From: Flavobacterium hydrophilum
GTDB taxonomy: Bacteria; Bacteroidota; Bacteroidia; Flavobacteriales; Flavobacteriaceae
Assembly (NCBI RefSeq): GCF_003202405.1
Contig: NZ_QJHL01000008.1
Location: 1-64,000, forward strand
Reading direction: 5' to 3'
DNA length: 64,000 nucleotides
Below, piece after piece: positions 1-8,322 of the stretch. Below the pieces are notes generated by a model, which saw only the letters and a list, made by a program, of their open reading frames with translations, ran no database searches and had not been told where the DNA came from. Position 1 is the stretch's first letter. Each line of letters starts with the position of its first letter. Both the position numbers and the translations under genes were made by a program.

Positions 1-85
1 CTCGGATGGTGAAATTGGTAGACACGCTGGACTTAAAATCCAGTGGACAGCAATGTCCGTGCGGGTTCAAGTCCCGCTCTGAGTA
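1..85 (+). tRNA. tRNA-Leu (anticodon UAA), first base missing
   Basis: Reads leucine UUA codons. The cloverleaf is complete except for the first base of the acceptor stem, which must lie just before the window: the visible CTCGGA pairs with TCTGAG at 78-83. The anticodon stem CTGGA/TCCAG encloses loop CTTAAAA with anticodon TAA at 34-36. There is a long variable arm, typical of class II tRNA-Leu, and the T arm GCGGG/CCCGC at 61-77. Discriminator A is at 85. The following bases are CTG, so CCA is not encoded and must be added after transcription, as is common in Bacteroidetes. Confidence 0.97.
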
Positions 86-90
86 CTGAA

Positions 91-128
91 AACTCCAATT
101 GGCTATGGCTGATTGGAGTTTTTTTTTC
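91..128 (+). terminator. Rho-independent terminator of the tRNA
   Basis: A perfect 9-bp stem, AACTCCAAT at 91-99 with ATTGGAGTT at 112-120, is followed directly by a run of T. It lies six bases after the tRNA end and so should terminate the tRNA transcript. Confidence 0.85.
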
Positions 129-841
129 TTAATACACCGTAAAGCCCGCCCCATAGGGTAAAGCCATAAAAACAGATACAAAATGTTCAAATCTAAATCA
201 TAATACATAAATGATTTAGATATGATGCTAAAAAAGCGGATCATTTATAGATCCGCTGTTGTTATAAAAATTTTAATGTTTTTTAGATCCCTAATCGAAA
301 ATCTTTTACATTTTTTTGTTCTAAGCTAATATCTTCAATTCACAGACAGTATAGGATATTAATATTACTTAAAAACTAAAAGATTCTAACCTCAAAACCA
401 ATAAAATAATGTTTTATAAAACAGGATTATTTTTTTTAGACTTTGTTTATTATGATCAAAGTCATGGTAAGGTTGTAAATGTTTTAGAACGATTTTAGGG
501 AAATGGTGGAAAACGCTAAAGTTCTCAGCGTCAGAAGAAAAACGACTCTGATTAATATTTGAATGGCATATCTCTAATGCATATGTTGTCGGAGGTCCCT
601 CGATTACAAACGAAACTGCTATGAAACAGTTTAACTTGCACAGAAACATTAATATCAGGTAGGCAATATACAGTGAAACTTTCTGAACCTTAAATAAATT
701 TAATTTTTATAAAGACACAGCTGTTTGGTCTTTTCCTGCAGATCAGAGGGGAGGAAAATCTTCAATATTAGAGCAGGTATAAATTATATCCAATAGTAAT
801 GAAATAGATACTAAAAAACTTTTAATCCTGAATTTAATTCA
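129..841. other. Long stretch without a confident gene
   Basis: No open frame here resembles a protein I recognise. It contains an 11-bp inverted repeat (ATCTAAATCAT / ATGATTTAGAT, about 190-221), a terminator-like hairpin read on the minus strand (231-258), and a minus-strand 85-codon frame at 392-649 with no recognisable similarity. The presence of a glycosidase remnant directly downstream suggests the whole stretch is decayed DNA rather than regulatory sequence. Confidence 0.5.
231..258 (-). terminator. Terminator-like hairpin for minus-strand transcription
   Basis: AGCGGATC at 235-242 pairs with GATCCGCT at 250-257 (8 bp). The run of A at 230-235 becomes a U tract on the minus strand. 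No convincing minus-strand gene lies upstream of it now, so it may be left over from a lost gene in 260-840. Confidence 0.5.
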
Positions 842-1607
842 ATGACAAGGATTAGCAGGAACAATTCTTATGGTTATATTAATTTACATTTTTTTAAAGA
901 TTTTGAAGCACGTAGTATAACCTATAAAATGCAGCCCAGAGGAAAAACATCATCAAGTGTTACAAATAAATGTACCGGTGGCTCCATCAGAGACTTTTAT
1001 AGGCATAGGTTATCGAAAGTTGCCTGATTTTGGGCAGTTAGAAGTTTCTTATGTTTAGAATAAAATATAAAAAAGTTTACGATCTCAAACCAATCTATAA
1101 GGTTCATGAAAGCAGGGGACAGAAAGCCATATCGTTTAATGTTGTTAAAGCAAAATATTACAGCCTTAATCTGCAAGATTGGTTGGAAGTTTCAGAAAAA
1201 AATCAAGAACTGCTTATAAATTTTATTGTACTCAATTCATCTGTGAAGCTGGATCAATTCGAAGAAAAATTATGTTCAGGTGATAGTTGTTACTCTGGAA
1301 CTGTCCGGAAGTGGACATCTGGAATGTATTGCCATGGACAGCCATGAGGCTGGTACACAAAACTGGATAAATAAATTTATAGAGAAATTCACTGTAAGAA
1401 GAGGGTATGATCCAACACTTTATCTTCCTTCTATGATGCGATATATTATGATTGGTGTAAAAAAGAATCGGATGGCTTTCTTTTGATGTGAGGCGCGCTA
1501 TTACTGATATGATATCTGATAATTATTATGGGATAACTTTTTGTTACCCAAATATAGTTGTACCATCTGATAAGTTGGAAAATGCCGGATTAATCAATGT
1601 AAGTTAG
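842..1607 (+). pseudogene. Remnant of a GH106-type alpha-L-rhamnosidase, multiply frameshifted
   Basis: Several successive frames each match part of a family 106 glycoside hydrolase. One frame near 842-1027 has FEARSITY, similar to the early beta-domain; the frame at 1051-1347 has SRGQKAISF and KYYSLNLQDW; the next, from about 1280, carries the most diagnostic piece, DSHEAGTQNW followed by FTVRRGYDPTLYLPS, which I recall as the family's D-S-x-E-x-G-x-Q-N-W / RRGY / YLP signature. A third shift near 1465 restores FDVRRAITDMISDNYYG. The fragments span only the middle of a protein that is normally many hundred residues longer, and N- and C-terminal parts are missing. Family assignment is from memory of motifs; the broken state is directly visible. 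It cannot make an active enzyme. Confidence 0.72.
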
Positions 1608-1762
1608 AAATAGAAAGAAATGCAGGGAATGAATTGAGTTCACGGACGAATACTGCATGAAAACAAGTAAATTTAAATCTTAAATAACTCAGCCAAAATT
1701 TTCAATTCTTTAACGCATGCTACATTAAAGGGAAGTAGGAGTTATTCTTTTACTTTTTATTA

Positions 1763-1840
1763 AAGCTAATCCAGCCATACGCTGTATCTTTTATGGCGAA
1801 CCCCGCCATAAAAGGATGCCGCTTCTGTCTAGGCTACAGG
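1763..1840 (+). repeat. Flavobacterium-type dispersed hairpin repeat, copy 1
   Basis: The element begins GCTAATCCAGCC, has a central perfect 11-bp stem (CTTTTATGGCG at 1788-1798 with CGCCATAAAAG at 1804-1814) and ends GATGCCGCTTCTGTC-TAGGCTA. A second, related element with the same flanks (GCTA..TCC.G.C...CGTTTCAA and CTTCAATCCGGGCTA) but a different central hairpin occurs at 26080-26229. I recall many copies of this type between Flavobacterium genes. No open frame is associated with it. Confidence 0.6.
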
Positions 1841-1872
1841 TTCTGGTTTCAAAAAAAATATTGTAGAATAAT

Positions 1873-2240
1873 TTATTCCCTATTCAAAACCTTTTGGAGG
1901 TAGATTAGAAAATTAGCAAATCCATTTTCTGAAAGGTTTTCCAGATCCAGCATTTTGCTTAAACCCGTATCGTAAATTTGCCAGTTCTGAATTTTTGCAA
2001 GTTTTGCTATTTCAAATAACGCCTGTTCGCCATAAAGCGAAATCATTTTGTTGCTTGCTGGTTCTTCGTCGATATAAAAGTCTATTGAAAATCATTTCCT
2101 TTAATTTCTTCTCCTTCTTCTAAACCAAAATATTCAGATATAATACGATCGAAATCTATCGGAATAAATGCTTCATCATTGATTTCATCAATCGAATTGA
2201 TTTTTTGTGAAGAATTAAATAAAATTACGTCCCAACTCAT
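1873..2240 (-). pseudogene. Small hypothetical protein gene broken by a one-base deletion
   Basis: From the ATG at 2240 a frame encodes MSWDVILFNSSQ and about 50 residues ending GNDFQ-stop at about 2084. If one T is restored in the T run of the coding strand near 2087-2091 (A run on the plus strand), the frame continues GNDFSIDFYIDEEP... through FLIYLQKVLNRE to a stop at 1873-1875, giving 122 residues in total. The two halves are of even composition and join without a gap, so a single indel is the simplest explanation: either a recent pseudogene or a sequencing error in a homopolymer. The product is acidic, soluble and unrecognised. Confidence 0.7.
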
Positions 2241-2354
2241 AATTATAAATGTTCTAATTAAAATTCTACATTTTATTACTCAAAAACTTTTTTTGGTATC
2301 ATTGTATTAAATAGCAATAAATTTCACAGCGAAATATTAAATGTAATTTGAAAA

Positions 2355-2819
2355 TTATTTCTTAGAAAATAAATTTTCCACTACCCAGGCAGGACCAATC
2401 ATTAAAAATTGAATGTCTTTAAGGAAAGATGGTTTTTTCCCTTCTATATTATGTCCATAGAATTGCCCAATCCATGCAATAGCAAAAATACCAATTGAGA
2501 ATATCCATAAAGGTAAAACATGACCAATGTAATAATTCACGATTAAACAAATTGCTGAAAAAACAGCAATTTTAGCAGCCATAGCAATTGATAGTCTGAT
2601 ATAAAAAATAAGGACAAAAATCAATACAAAAGTGGCCCAATTTTCTATTATAGGAGCATTTAATGAAAGCGTGCTGGAAATAAAACCGCTGGGTATACTC
2701 ATTAATAAGCCAACAATTGAGAAATAAATCGCGGGAACACAAACATAATGTATCGCTTTATTTTTTGGGTTTTGATGGCTAACTGCATATTCTTCAAACC
2801 ATTGATCTAATGTTCTCAT
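2355..2819 (-). CDS. Mpo1-like DUF962 membrane protein
   Basis: A small polytopic membrane protein of the DUF962/Mpo1 family. The yeast member, Mpo1, is an ER dioxygenase acting in alpha-oxidation of 2-hydroxy fatty acids; the bacterial substrate is unknown. The start MRTLDQWFEEY fits the family N-terminus better than an upstream in-frame ATG at 2882, which would add 21 unrelated residues. Visible family features are the early histidine motif YAVSHQNPKNKAIHY, four hydrophobic segments, and the later GQFYGHNIEGKKPSF motif with its histidine; these histidines are the likely metal ligands. It is transcribed divergently from the following gene and stands alone. Confidence in the family is high; function is inference. 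Confidence 0.85.
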   Translation of the reverse strand: MRTLDQWFEEYAVSHQNPKNKAIHYVCVPAIYFSIVGLLMSIPSGFISSTLSLNAPIIENWATFVLIFVLIFYIRLSIAMAAKIAVFSAICLIVNYYIGHVLPLWIFSIGIFAIAWIGQFYGHNIEGKKPSFLKDIQFLMIGPAWVVENLFSKK

Positions 2820-2983
2820 TTTTTTGGAATTTAGGATTATATCAAAGCTATTAAATATTTTTGAGTTTTGAGACAATTTCAAAAGCTGATTCCTGCCCTA
2901 AAATTGTGAATATCTATTTTTGGAATTGCCAATTTTTTTTCTGTGAAAATCTATCTTTGGAATCCTTAAAAAACACAAAAGAA

Positions 2984-3529
2984 ATGAGCGCAATTTGGTA
3001 CGAATGCAAAGTAAAATACAGAAAAACGGATGATATTGGATCGCAAAAGGTTACAACAGAACCTTATTTAGTAGATGCCATATCTTATACAGAAGCTGAG
3101 AGCAGAATTAATGAAGAAATGAAGGCATATGTAAGTGAAGAATTTAAAATTACCAATATAAAAGTGGCAAATTATGCAGAAATTCATCCTTTTGAAAATG
3201 CTGATCGTTGGTTTAAATCGAAAGTTTCTTTAATAGCTTTTGATGAAGAAAGTGGAAAAGAACGCAAAACAAATATGTATATACTTGTGCAGGCAAATGA
3301 TGTAAAAGAGGCTTATGATAACACTGTTGCTGTTATGAAAAATACTATGGGTGATTATACTATCCCGGCAATTTCAGAATCCCCAATTATGGATGTTTTT
3401 CCTTATTTTAGTGGTGAAGAAGAAGATTTGGAGCAATTAGAAAGATTCAATGCACTTAAAGCTTCTAAACCTGAATTGGTAATTGTGGGAGAAACAGTTG
3501 AGGGTTTTACTGAAGTAGAAACTGAATAG
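2984..3529 (+). CDS. DUF4494 family protein
   Basis: A soluble acidic protein of 181 residues. I chose the ATG at 2984 (MSAIWYECKVKYRK) because this is the usual N-terminus of DUF4494 proteins, and the open frame upstream of it to 2861 overlaps the divergent promoter region with non-conserved sequence. Characteristic stretches are WYECKVKY, the EAE-RI--EM region, and the WFKSKVSLI segment in the middle. The C-terminus is acidic (EEEDLEQLE). The family is common in Bacteroidetes and has no assigned function. The gene is followed at once by a strong terminator and appears monocistronic. Confidence 0.85.
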   Translation: MSAIWYECKVKYRKTDDIGSQKVTTEPYLVDAISYTEAESRINEEMKAYVSEEFKITNIKVANYAEIHPFENADRWFKSKVSLIAFDEESGKERKTNMYILVQANDVKEAYDNTVAVMKNTMGDYTIPAISESPIMDVFPYFSGEEEDLEQLERFNALKASKPELVIVGETVEGFTEVETE

Positions 3530-3551
3530 GTTATTATGAAATAACGTGTAT

Positions 3552-3592
3552 AAAAGAAAAAGAGGACTTATAGTTCTCTTTTTCTTTTGCTA
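3552..3592 (+). terminator. Rho-independent terminator after the DUF4494 gene
   Basis: A 13-bp A/T-rich stem, AAAAGAAAAAGAG at 3552-3564 with CTCTTTTTCTTTT at 3576-3588, lies 22 bases past the stop codon. The 3' arm is itself T-rich and can act as the U tract. Confidence 0.75.
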
Positions 3593-3682
3593 ATTAGTAA
3601 GCACTTTGTTTATTGTATATTCCGAATATATATGAAATACTTTTCAAAAGTCAGGATTTTTCAGTGACAATATTAAATATTT

Positions 3683-3778
3683 TCAATAGCCTGGGCGAAT
3701 CCATTTTACCAAAATAAGGATAAAAATAGAAATTAAAAGAAACGAAATCCACAAGCCCAGAAGCATTTTTTTTGTCAT
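3683..3778 (-). CDS. Candidate 31-residue single-span membrane protein
   Basis: A short frame starts at the ATG at 3778 and stops at 3685-3683. It encodes MTKK, then an uninterrupted hydrophobic segment of about 20 residues (LLGLWISFLLISIFILILV), then a basic end KWIRPGY. The positive charges on both sides of one helix and the clean start and stop suggest a real small inner-membrane peptide rather than chance. There is no neighbour in an operon and no obvious promoter, and I know no family match, so the call rests on composition only. Confidence 0.42.
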   Translation of the reverse strand: MTKKMLLGLWISFLLISIFILILVKWIRPGY

Positions 3779-4176
3779 AACATTTATGTTTTTTAATATT
3801 AACTATTTGTTAAATAATTTATCAAAAAATATATATTTTAACTTTAATGATAAATATTCATTGCAGAAACATATGTAAACTAAAAAATATTAGATTAAAA
3901 CGATTTTTTTTGCCAATAAACTTTAGTTTTTTAACTGTCCAATATTACAAATAAAAATCGATAAAGTGCGAAATAAATCGATGAAATACTGATTTTTTTT
4001 CTGTTATTTTAATTCCCTACTTTAATAAGTGTCTCTACAAATTTTTTATTCGTTTTTTTTAAATATTTTGACAGATGAAATGAACGTTTGCGGTATATTA
4101 AGAATGAATGGGCCTCTTCTAAAAATAGATAGCAAAAGTTTTAAGGCTTCTGTTTAGTAGCAATTCATATAAAAAG
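3779..4176. other. AT-rich intergenic stretch, nothing recognised
   Basis: About 400 bases of very AT-rich sequence between the small frame at 3683-3778 and the convergent end of the DUF3754 gene. I see no gene, no RNA and no strong hairpin; short repeated AAATCGAT words near 3955-3985 are the only pattern. Confidence 0.4.
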
Positions 4177-5409
4177 TTATTTTTGATTATTATAATCGAA
4201 AGCTTCATCCCATAATTTATCAATTTTAATTAGAGCTTTCTCGAGAGAAATAACTTCCCATTTGCCATTGGTTTCTACTCCAAGACCAATGTTTTTTAGT
4301 TTCAATAAAGCATCTTTTACATCAAAATCAATGTTTGTGTTTAGTTTAGTTTTAAACCATGATTCTATTTGATTATCTATTTCTTCAGCTGTTAAGGGAT
4401 TTTTACTTTTGTATAAAAAAGCATATGCCAGGATAGTTTCCTTGAGTACTTCTTCTTCGGATGAATTTAAAAGGGAATAAAAAGCTCCGCTATTATTTCC
4501 CAGATTTTTAAAATACAAACTGTCCGAAAGCATTTTAGAATATCTGATTTTCTTGTTTACAAAATTATTGTATTGGCGAAAACAATAAGCAGATAAAATT
4601 CCTAGTGCAATTAATCCCTGGTTTAAGGAAGTTTTACTGTTTAATAAATCAATAGCTTCACCTGTTTCATAAGCTTCATACATGTTAATCAAAGCCGGAA
4701 TTACTTTGGCACTTAATAGTGAAATACCCCCAAAAATTCCAGGAACCCAAAGCAAAAGTTTGTCAGTAGTAGACATTTTGGGGATCGCATTTGGAAAAAT
4801 CGTTTCAAGGTCGTTTTTAGGAACACGCTTAAAGATTTTTAAAACGATTGATCCTGGATCAACAGGGATTTTTCCTAGTTTTACTTTTTTTTTCGTAAGA
4901 TAATCGGCTTCGTTATAATTTAGGTAAATCATAACCCGGTCATAATATTCGATTTCTATTTCTTTCTTCCAGAAAATATATTTTGTAACTTTTTCTTTTG
5001 TTTTGTGGTGACCGCGAACATACAATTCATATTCTTTGAAAGCATTTAAATCTATTGAAAGTTTTAAGCCAATTAAATCCGAATCCTTAAAGGCCTTGTC
5101 TAACATTTCCTGCTCTACGTGTCGATAGTTTCCATTTTCCAAAACTTTAAAAAGTGTTTTTTTAAAGATCAAAAAATCACTTTTACCAACATATGCTTTG
5201 CGTTCTTCTTCACTTAAGTCAGGATCAAATAAGGCATAATTTTGTTTTAAGTTTCGATTAAGATTAAAAGCTTCATAATGATAATAATGTTCGATGATGT
5301 CGAATAGCTTTTTAAAATCGGCTGCTTTTTTTTGATCTTCTGCAAAAGCAGCTATTTGTTGATCGAGTAAGAATTCCTTATTAAACGGAATGTAATGTTC
5401 TCGTGTCAT
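4177..5409 (-). CDS. DUF3754 / TMEM143-like membrane protein
   Basis: A 410-residue protein with the TMEM143-type arrangement: an N-terminal REHYIPF motif at residues 3-9, a long soluble domain, a short conserved KIFKRVPKNDLETIFPNA segment near residue 200, two hydrophobic segments around 220-245 and 262-278, and a soluble C-terminal domain. In eukaryotes the related protein is mitochondrial; the bacterial role is unknown. The helix pair makes it a membrane protein with both large domains probably on the cytoplasmic side. It stands alone, 93 bases from the next minus-strand gene, with a terminator of that gene lying between them. Confidence 0.7.
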   Translation of the reverse strand: MTREHYIPFNKEFLLDQQIAAFAEDQKKAADFKKLFDIIEHYYHYEAFNLNRNLKQNYALFDPDLSEEERKAYVGKSDFLIFKKTLFKVLENGNYRHVEQEMLDKAFKDSDLIGLKLSIDLNAFKEYELYVRGHHKTKEKVTKYIFWKKEIEIEYYDRVMIYLNYNEADYLTKKKVKLGKIPVDPGSIVLKIFKRVPKNDLETIFPNAIPKMSTTDKLLLWVPGIFGGISLLSAKVIPALINMYEAYETGEAIDLLNSKTSLNQGLIALGILSAYCFRQYNNFVNKKIRYSKMLSDSLYFKNLGNNSGAFYSLLNSSEEEVLKETILAYAFLYKSKNPLTAEEIDNQIESWFKTKLNTNIDFDVKDALLKLKNIGLGVETNGKWEVISLEKALIKIDKLWDEAFDYNNQK

Positions 5410-5449
5410 ATGAATTTTGGGACTTAATTTTAGTGGTATTCCTAAAACG

Positions 5450-5488
5450 CAAAAAATACCACCCTAAATTTGATTTTGAGTGGTATTT
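5450..5488 (-). terminator. Terminator after the exported 211-residue protein gene
   Basis: AAATACCAC at 5454-5462 pairs with GTGGTATTT at 5480-5488 (9 bp). The A run at 5451-5456 gives a U tract on the minus strand. It lies just past the stop of the gene at 5503-6138 and separates it from the DUF3754 gene. Confidence 0.75.
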
Positions 5489-5502
5489 GTATAAAGTTTA
5501 GT

Positions 5503-6138
5503 TTATGATTTTAATATTCTAAAACGGCTCGGATACTTATCCCATAAACTTTTTTTGTTGCCATAATAATCCATAAAATCTTCACAAACAAAAACAGCAT
5601 GAGCATTTGACCATGCCACAACTCCGCAAAATTCACTTCCTGAAAGGCGTTTTAATTCTTGAACCTGTTTGCCTTTTTGGAATCCTAAGTATTTGTAAAT
5701 AGTTGGAGTATATACCTCGCCATCTTCTAAATCTTCCAGGGCTTTGTCAAAAGTCTTTTCTTTGTCTATAATTTGCTTGTATTTTGCCATCACAGCATAA
5801 GTTAATACCGCATAGTCTGTTATTTTTTTGCTGTCTTCATTGAGTTTAATGAATACAAAACCGGCAGAAAATTCTGCTTTCTTCAATTCATCTATTTTTA
5901 GTTGGAATGTAGCATTATTTTTTAAAGTTATCTGATATAAACTATCGGTTAGTTTCTCAGTTGTAAAAAGGTTATCTAATCCATAAATGTTTAAAGAAGC
6001 TTTAATAAAAGCAATTGAAGAACAATTTGTACGTTCTCCCTGTTTAAAGCTTTCAAATATTTGATCTGAACTCAGTTGTGCGTAAGAATTTGAGCAAACA
6101 AATATTAAAAATAAAAATGTTGAAATAATAGATCGCAT
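5503..6138 (-). CDS. Exported protein with a possible cysteine-peptidase-like core
   Basis: The chosen start at 6138 gives MRSIISTFLFLIFVCSNSYAQ, a classic signal peptide; an ATG ten codons upstream would put polar residues before it. The mature protein is about 190 residues. It has a single early cysteine in the context RTNCSSIAFIKASL and a late histidine in the context AWSNAHAVFVCED, an order and spacing reminiscent of papain-fold or C39/calpain-like peptidases, where the Cys starts a helix and the His lies on a strand. I do not recognise the family, and the peptidase idea is inference. The gene is flanked by terminators on both sides, so it is expressed alone. Confidence 0.6.
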   Translation of the reverse strand: MRSIISTFLFLIFVCSNSYAQLSSDQIFESFKQGERTNCSSIAFIKASLNIYGLDNLFTTEKLTDSLYQITLKNNATFQLKIDELKKAEFSAGFVFIKLNEDSKKITDYAVLTYAVMAKYKQIIDKEKTFDKALEDLEDGEVYTPTIYKYLGFQKGKQVQELKRLSGSEFCGVVAWSNAHAVFVCEDFMDYYGNKKSLWDKYPSRFRILKS

Positions 6139-6252
6139 TGTCAGTATGTTTTTGGAATTGTTACCCAAGTGTTTTTTTGTTGGTATTTCATGGGTTTTGC
6201 AAATCTATAAAAATCAGTTATTACTTGTATTTTTACATCTTAACTTTTTTCA

Positions 6253-6290
6253 TAAAAAAACCTTTTGAAATTTTACTTTCAAAAGGTTTT
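6253..6290 (-). terminator. Terminator of the three-gene operon at 6323-10996
   Basis: A perfect 14-bp stem, AAAACCTTTTGAAA at 6257-6270 with TTTCAAAAGGTTTT at 6277-6290, has a six-base loop. The A run from 6254 becomes the U tract on the minus strand. It lies 33 bases beyond the stop codon of the last gene. Confidence 0.88.
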
Positions 6291-6322
6291 GTCTAAATTC
6301 TAGTAAGCCTTGATTTGTTATT

Positions 6323-8320
6323 TTATTTTGATTTGGTGTATAGGTTAAGGAGTGGTATATCAACACATATCGAAAAGCTATAACGTAAGTATGTATTCTT
6401 TGAATAATCATTGGTTGTATCGTTAACTTTTCTAAGATTTGGTCCGACTTGGGCTCCTAAATTCAAGGATATTGGAGTTTTTGGAATCCCAACTGACCAA
6501 AATAATCCTGGTGAAAAAATATCTTTTAATTCAATTGTAGGAACTTGATCGGCTGTTTCATTAGTAAATCTATAAGAAGCTACTGCTCCCAAGTCTATAA
6601 CTGAGAAAAAAAGCGTAGAAGACCATCCTTTAGTCTCTGGTATAAGATTGTGAATTGGCCACGGTAAAATGCGATTTCCTTTGCTAAATGAAAAACCTAC
6701 AGGAGCAGTTAATCCATATGAATTTATTAGTGTACCATCTTCATCAACATCTTTTATATTTTCATTCCCAACAAAAAAACCGCAATAAGCATTTATGGCA
6801 ACGTTCGTTTTCGTTAATCTTTTTACTCTTGAGCTGCCTACAGGCATTGCAATTTTATCTATTGCGTTGTAGACTTCATCAGAATTTTTTGCTTCAGCTA
6901 TTCCGGCAATAAACGCACCTTTTTCAATAAGGAAATCTATTATTTTGTGAATGTTTTTTTTCGTATCATTGGTATTCAATACTTCAGGATCATATCGTAA
7001 TTGATAAAGAATTCTAACATTAGACAATACCAGGTTGTATTTTTTTTGCTGGATGCCTGTATATATTGAATAAGTTGCGTTTGTGCCCTCTATTATAGTA
7101 TCGTAATAATTCCAGAATTTTATAATTTGTTCTCTCTCTGACGGATTAGCTATAGAGTTAATAAAATCTTTTATTAATTGATTTTCCCTGAAAATAACAA
7201 TTACTCTTGTAGCAGCGTCAAAGCTAAGTATATAGTCTTCGATAGTAACTTTGTCATTGTTGGCTTGTTTGGTATGAATATTGGCTAGTTGGGTTTGAGC
7301 ATTTTTTATTTGTCTTACTAAGTTTTCAATGAAAGCTTTTGTTTCATCACCTTTAAGTAATAACCCGCCATAAGTTAATTGACTTGAATTACTGATTTCT
7401 ATTGTATTTATTCTCTCATATAATAGTCCTAAATAGAGATTAAATGTTACTGGGTCATTTATCATTTGTTCTATTTCATCTGCTTCAACCCAATATTCTT
7501 TTGAACCTGAAACATTTGTTTTCAAAGATTGTGATACTTCCTGAATGAAGAGAATCGCATTGTTTTTTATGTCATTTATGTTGTCGTTTGTGAACTTATA
7601 TTTTGCATTAGTTGTATTATATTCTTCTATTAATAAGCCTATATGTTTTCCATTTTTTAATCCATTTCCAAAATAAAGTGCAGTTAAACAAATTGATTTT
7701 AACTCTAAATGATTATTAAAGAAAGAAGCATAGTATCCGTTATTCAATACATCTTCCAGGTGAGGAAGAATAATTTCTAAGTCATTACCAAATGCTTCTC
7801 TTAGTTGTTCAATATAAGGTTCGTAATTATAAACATCTGTTGGTAATCGTTTTATTACTAAATAAGTAGTAGGGAATAAAGTTCGAATATCTTTATATTC
7901 TGGGCTATTTACTTCTTCAATAAATTTGTCAAAAAAAGCAGCTTGTAGTTCTTTTTTAGTCCGTTCAACTATAAATTTAGCAAGGCCGTCAGCAAAGCGG
8001 GTTACATTCGTAGAGCCTATGGAAGAAAAAGAAAAATTGTTATTCAGCAGTGGAGTCGGACTGCTTGAAAAACCACTTGGAGCATATTGTTTAAGAAATG
8101 GATTAGCTTTGATTATTGCTAAAAGATCTGTTTCTACATTTTTATTTGGATAATATTTTTTTAAAATAGCCACCAATGTCGTTTTATTATTGAGCAAATT
8201 ATCCATCTCATCGTAGCAATTTTCTTTAATAAATTTCGCATCATAATATGGAGATATATTTTGTCCGTTTGATTTCCAGATTATTGACAATATGGAAAGG
8301 AAAATAAAGATTTTTCTCAT
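6323..8320 (-). CDS. Exported protein with a beta-barrel-like C-terminus (third gene of operon)
   Basis: An unrecognised 665-residue protein. It begins MRKIFIFLSILSIIWKSNGQ, a signal peptide cleaved after Gln-containing SNG-Q. Residues 25-490 are mostly helical and polar, without repeats I can see. From about residue 500 the sequence turns into alternating amphipathic strands rich in Gly, aromatic residues and Ser (for example INAYCGFFVGN, YGLTAPVGFSFSKG, SVIDLGAVASYRF, FSPGLFWSVGIP, LNLGAQVGPNL, YLRYSFSICVDIP), which looks like a small outer-membrane barrel. Two bases separate it from the subtilisin gene upstream, so the two are surely co-transcribed, and a strong terminator follows. A role as outer-membrane partner of the operon is inference. 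Confidence 0.7.
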   Translation of the reverse strand: MRKIFIFLSILSIIWKSNGQNISPYYDAKFIKENCYDEMDNLLNNKTTLVAILKKYYPNKNVETDLLAIIKANPFLKQYAPSGFSSSPTPLLNNNFSFSSIGSTNVTRFADGLAKFIVERTKKELQAAFFDKFIEEVNSPEYKDIRTLFPTTYLVIKRLPTDVYNYEPYIEQLREAFGNDLEIILPHLEDVLNNGYYASFFNNHLELKSICLTALYFGNGLKNGKHIGLLIEEYNTTNAKYKFTNDNINDIKNNAILFIQEVSQSLKTNVSGSKEYWVEADEIEQMINDPVTFNLYLGLLYERINTIEISNSSQLTYGGLLLKGDETKAFIENLVRQIKNAQTQLANIHTKQANNDKVTIEDYILSFDAATRVIVIFRENQLIKDFINSIANPSEREQIIKFWNYYDTIIEGTNATYSIYTGIQQKKYNLVLSNVRILYQLRYDPEVLNTNDTKKNIHKIIDFLIEKGAFIAGIAEAKNSDEVYNAIDKIAMPVGSSRVKRLTKTNVAINAYCGFFVGNENIKDVDEDGTLINSYGLTAPVGFSFSKGNRILPWPIHNLIPETKGWSSTLFFSVIDLGAVASYRFTNETADQVPTIELKDIFSPGLFWSVGIPKTPISLNLGAQVGPNLRKVNDTTNDYSKNTYLRYSFSICVDIPLLNLYTKSK

Positions 8321-8322
8321 AA

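Noticed and set aside
392..649. Minus-strand 85-codon frame upstream of a terminator-like hairpin
   Set aside because: Composition is odd, no family resemblance, and it lies in a decayed stretch; kept only as part of the note on 129-841.
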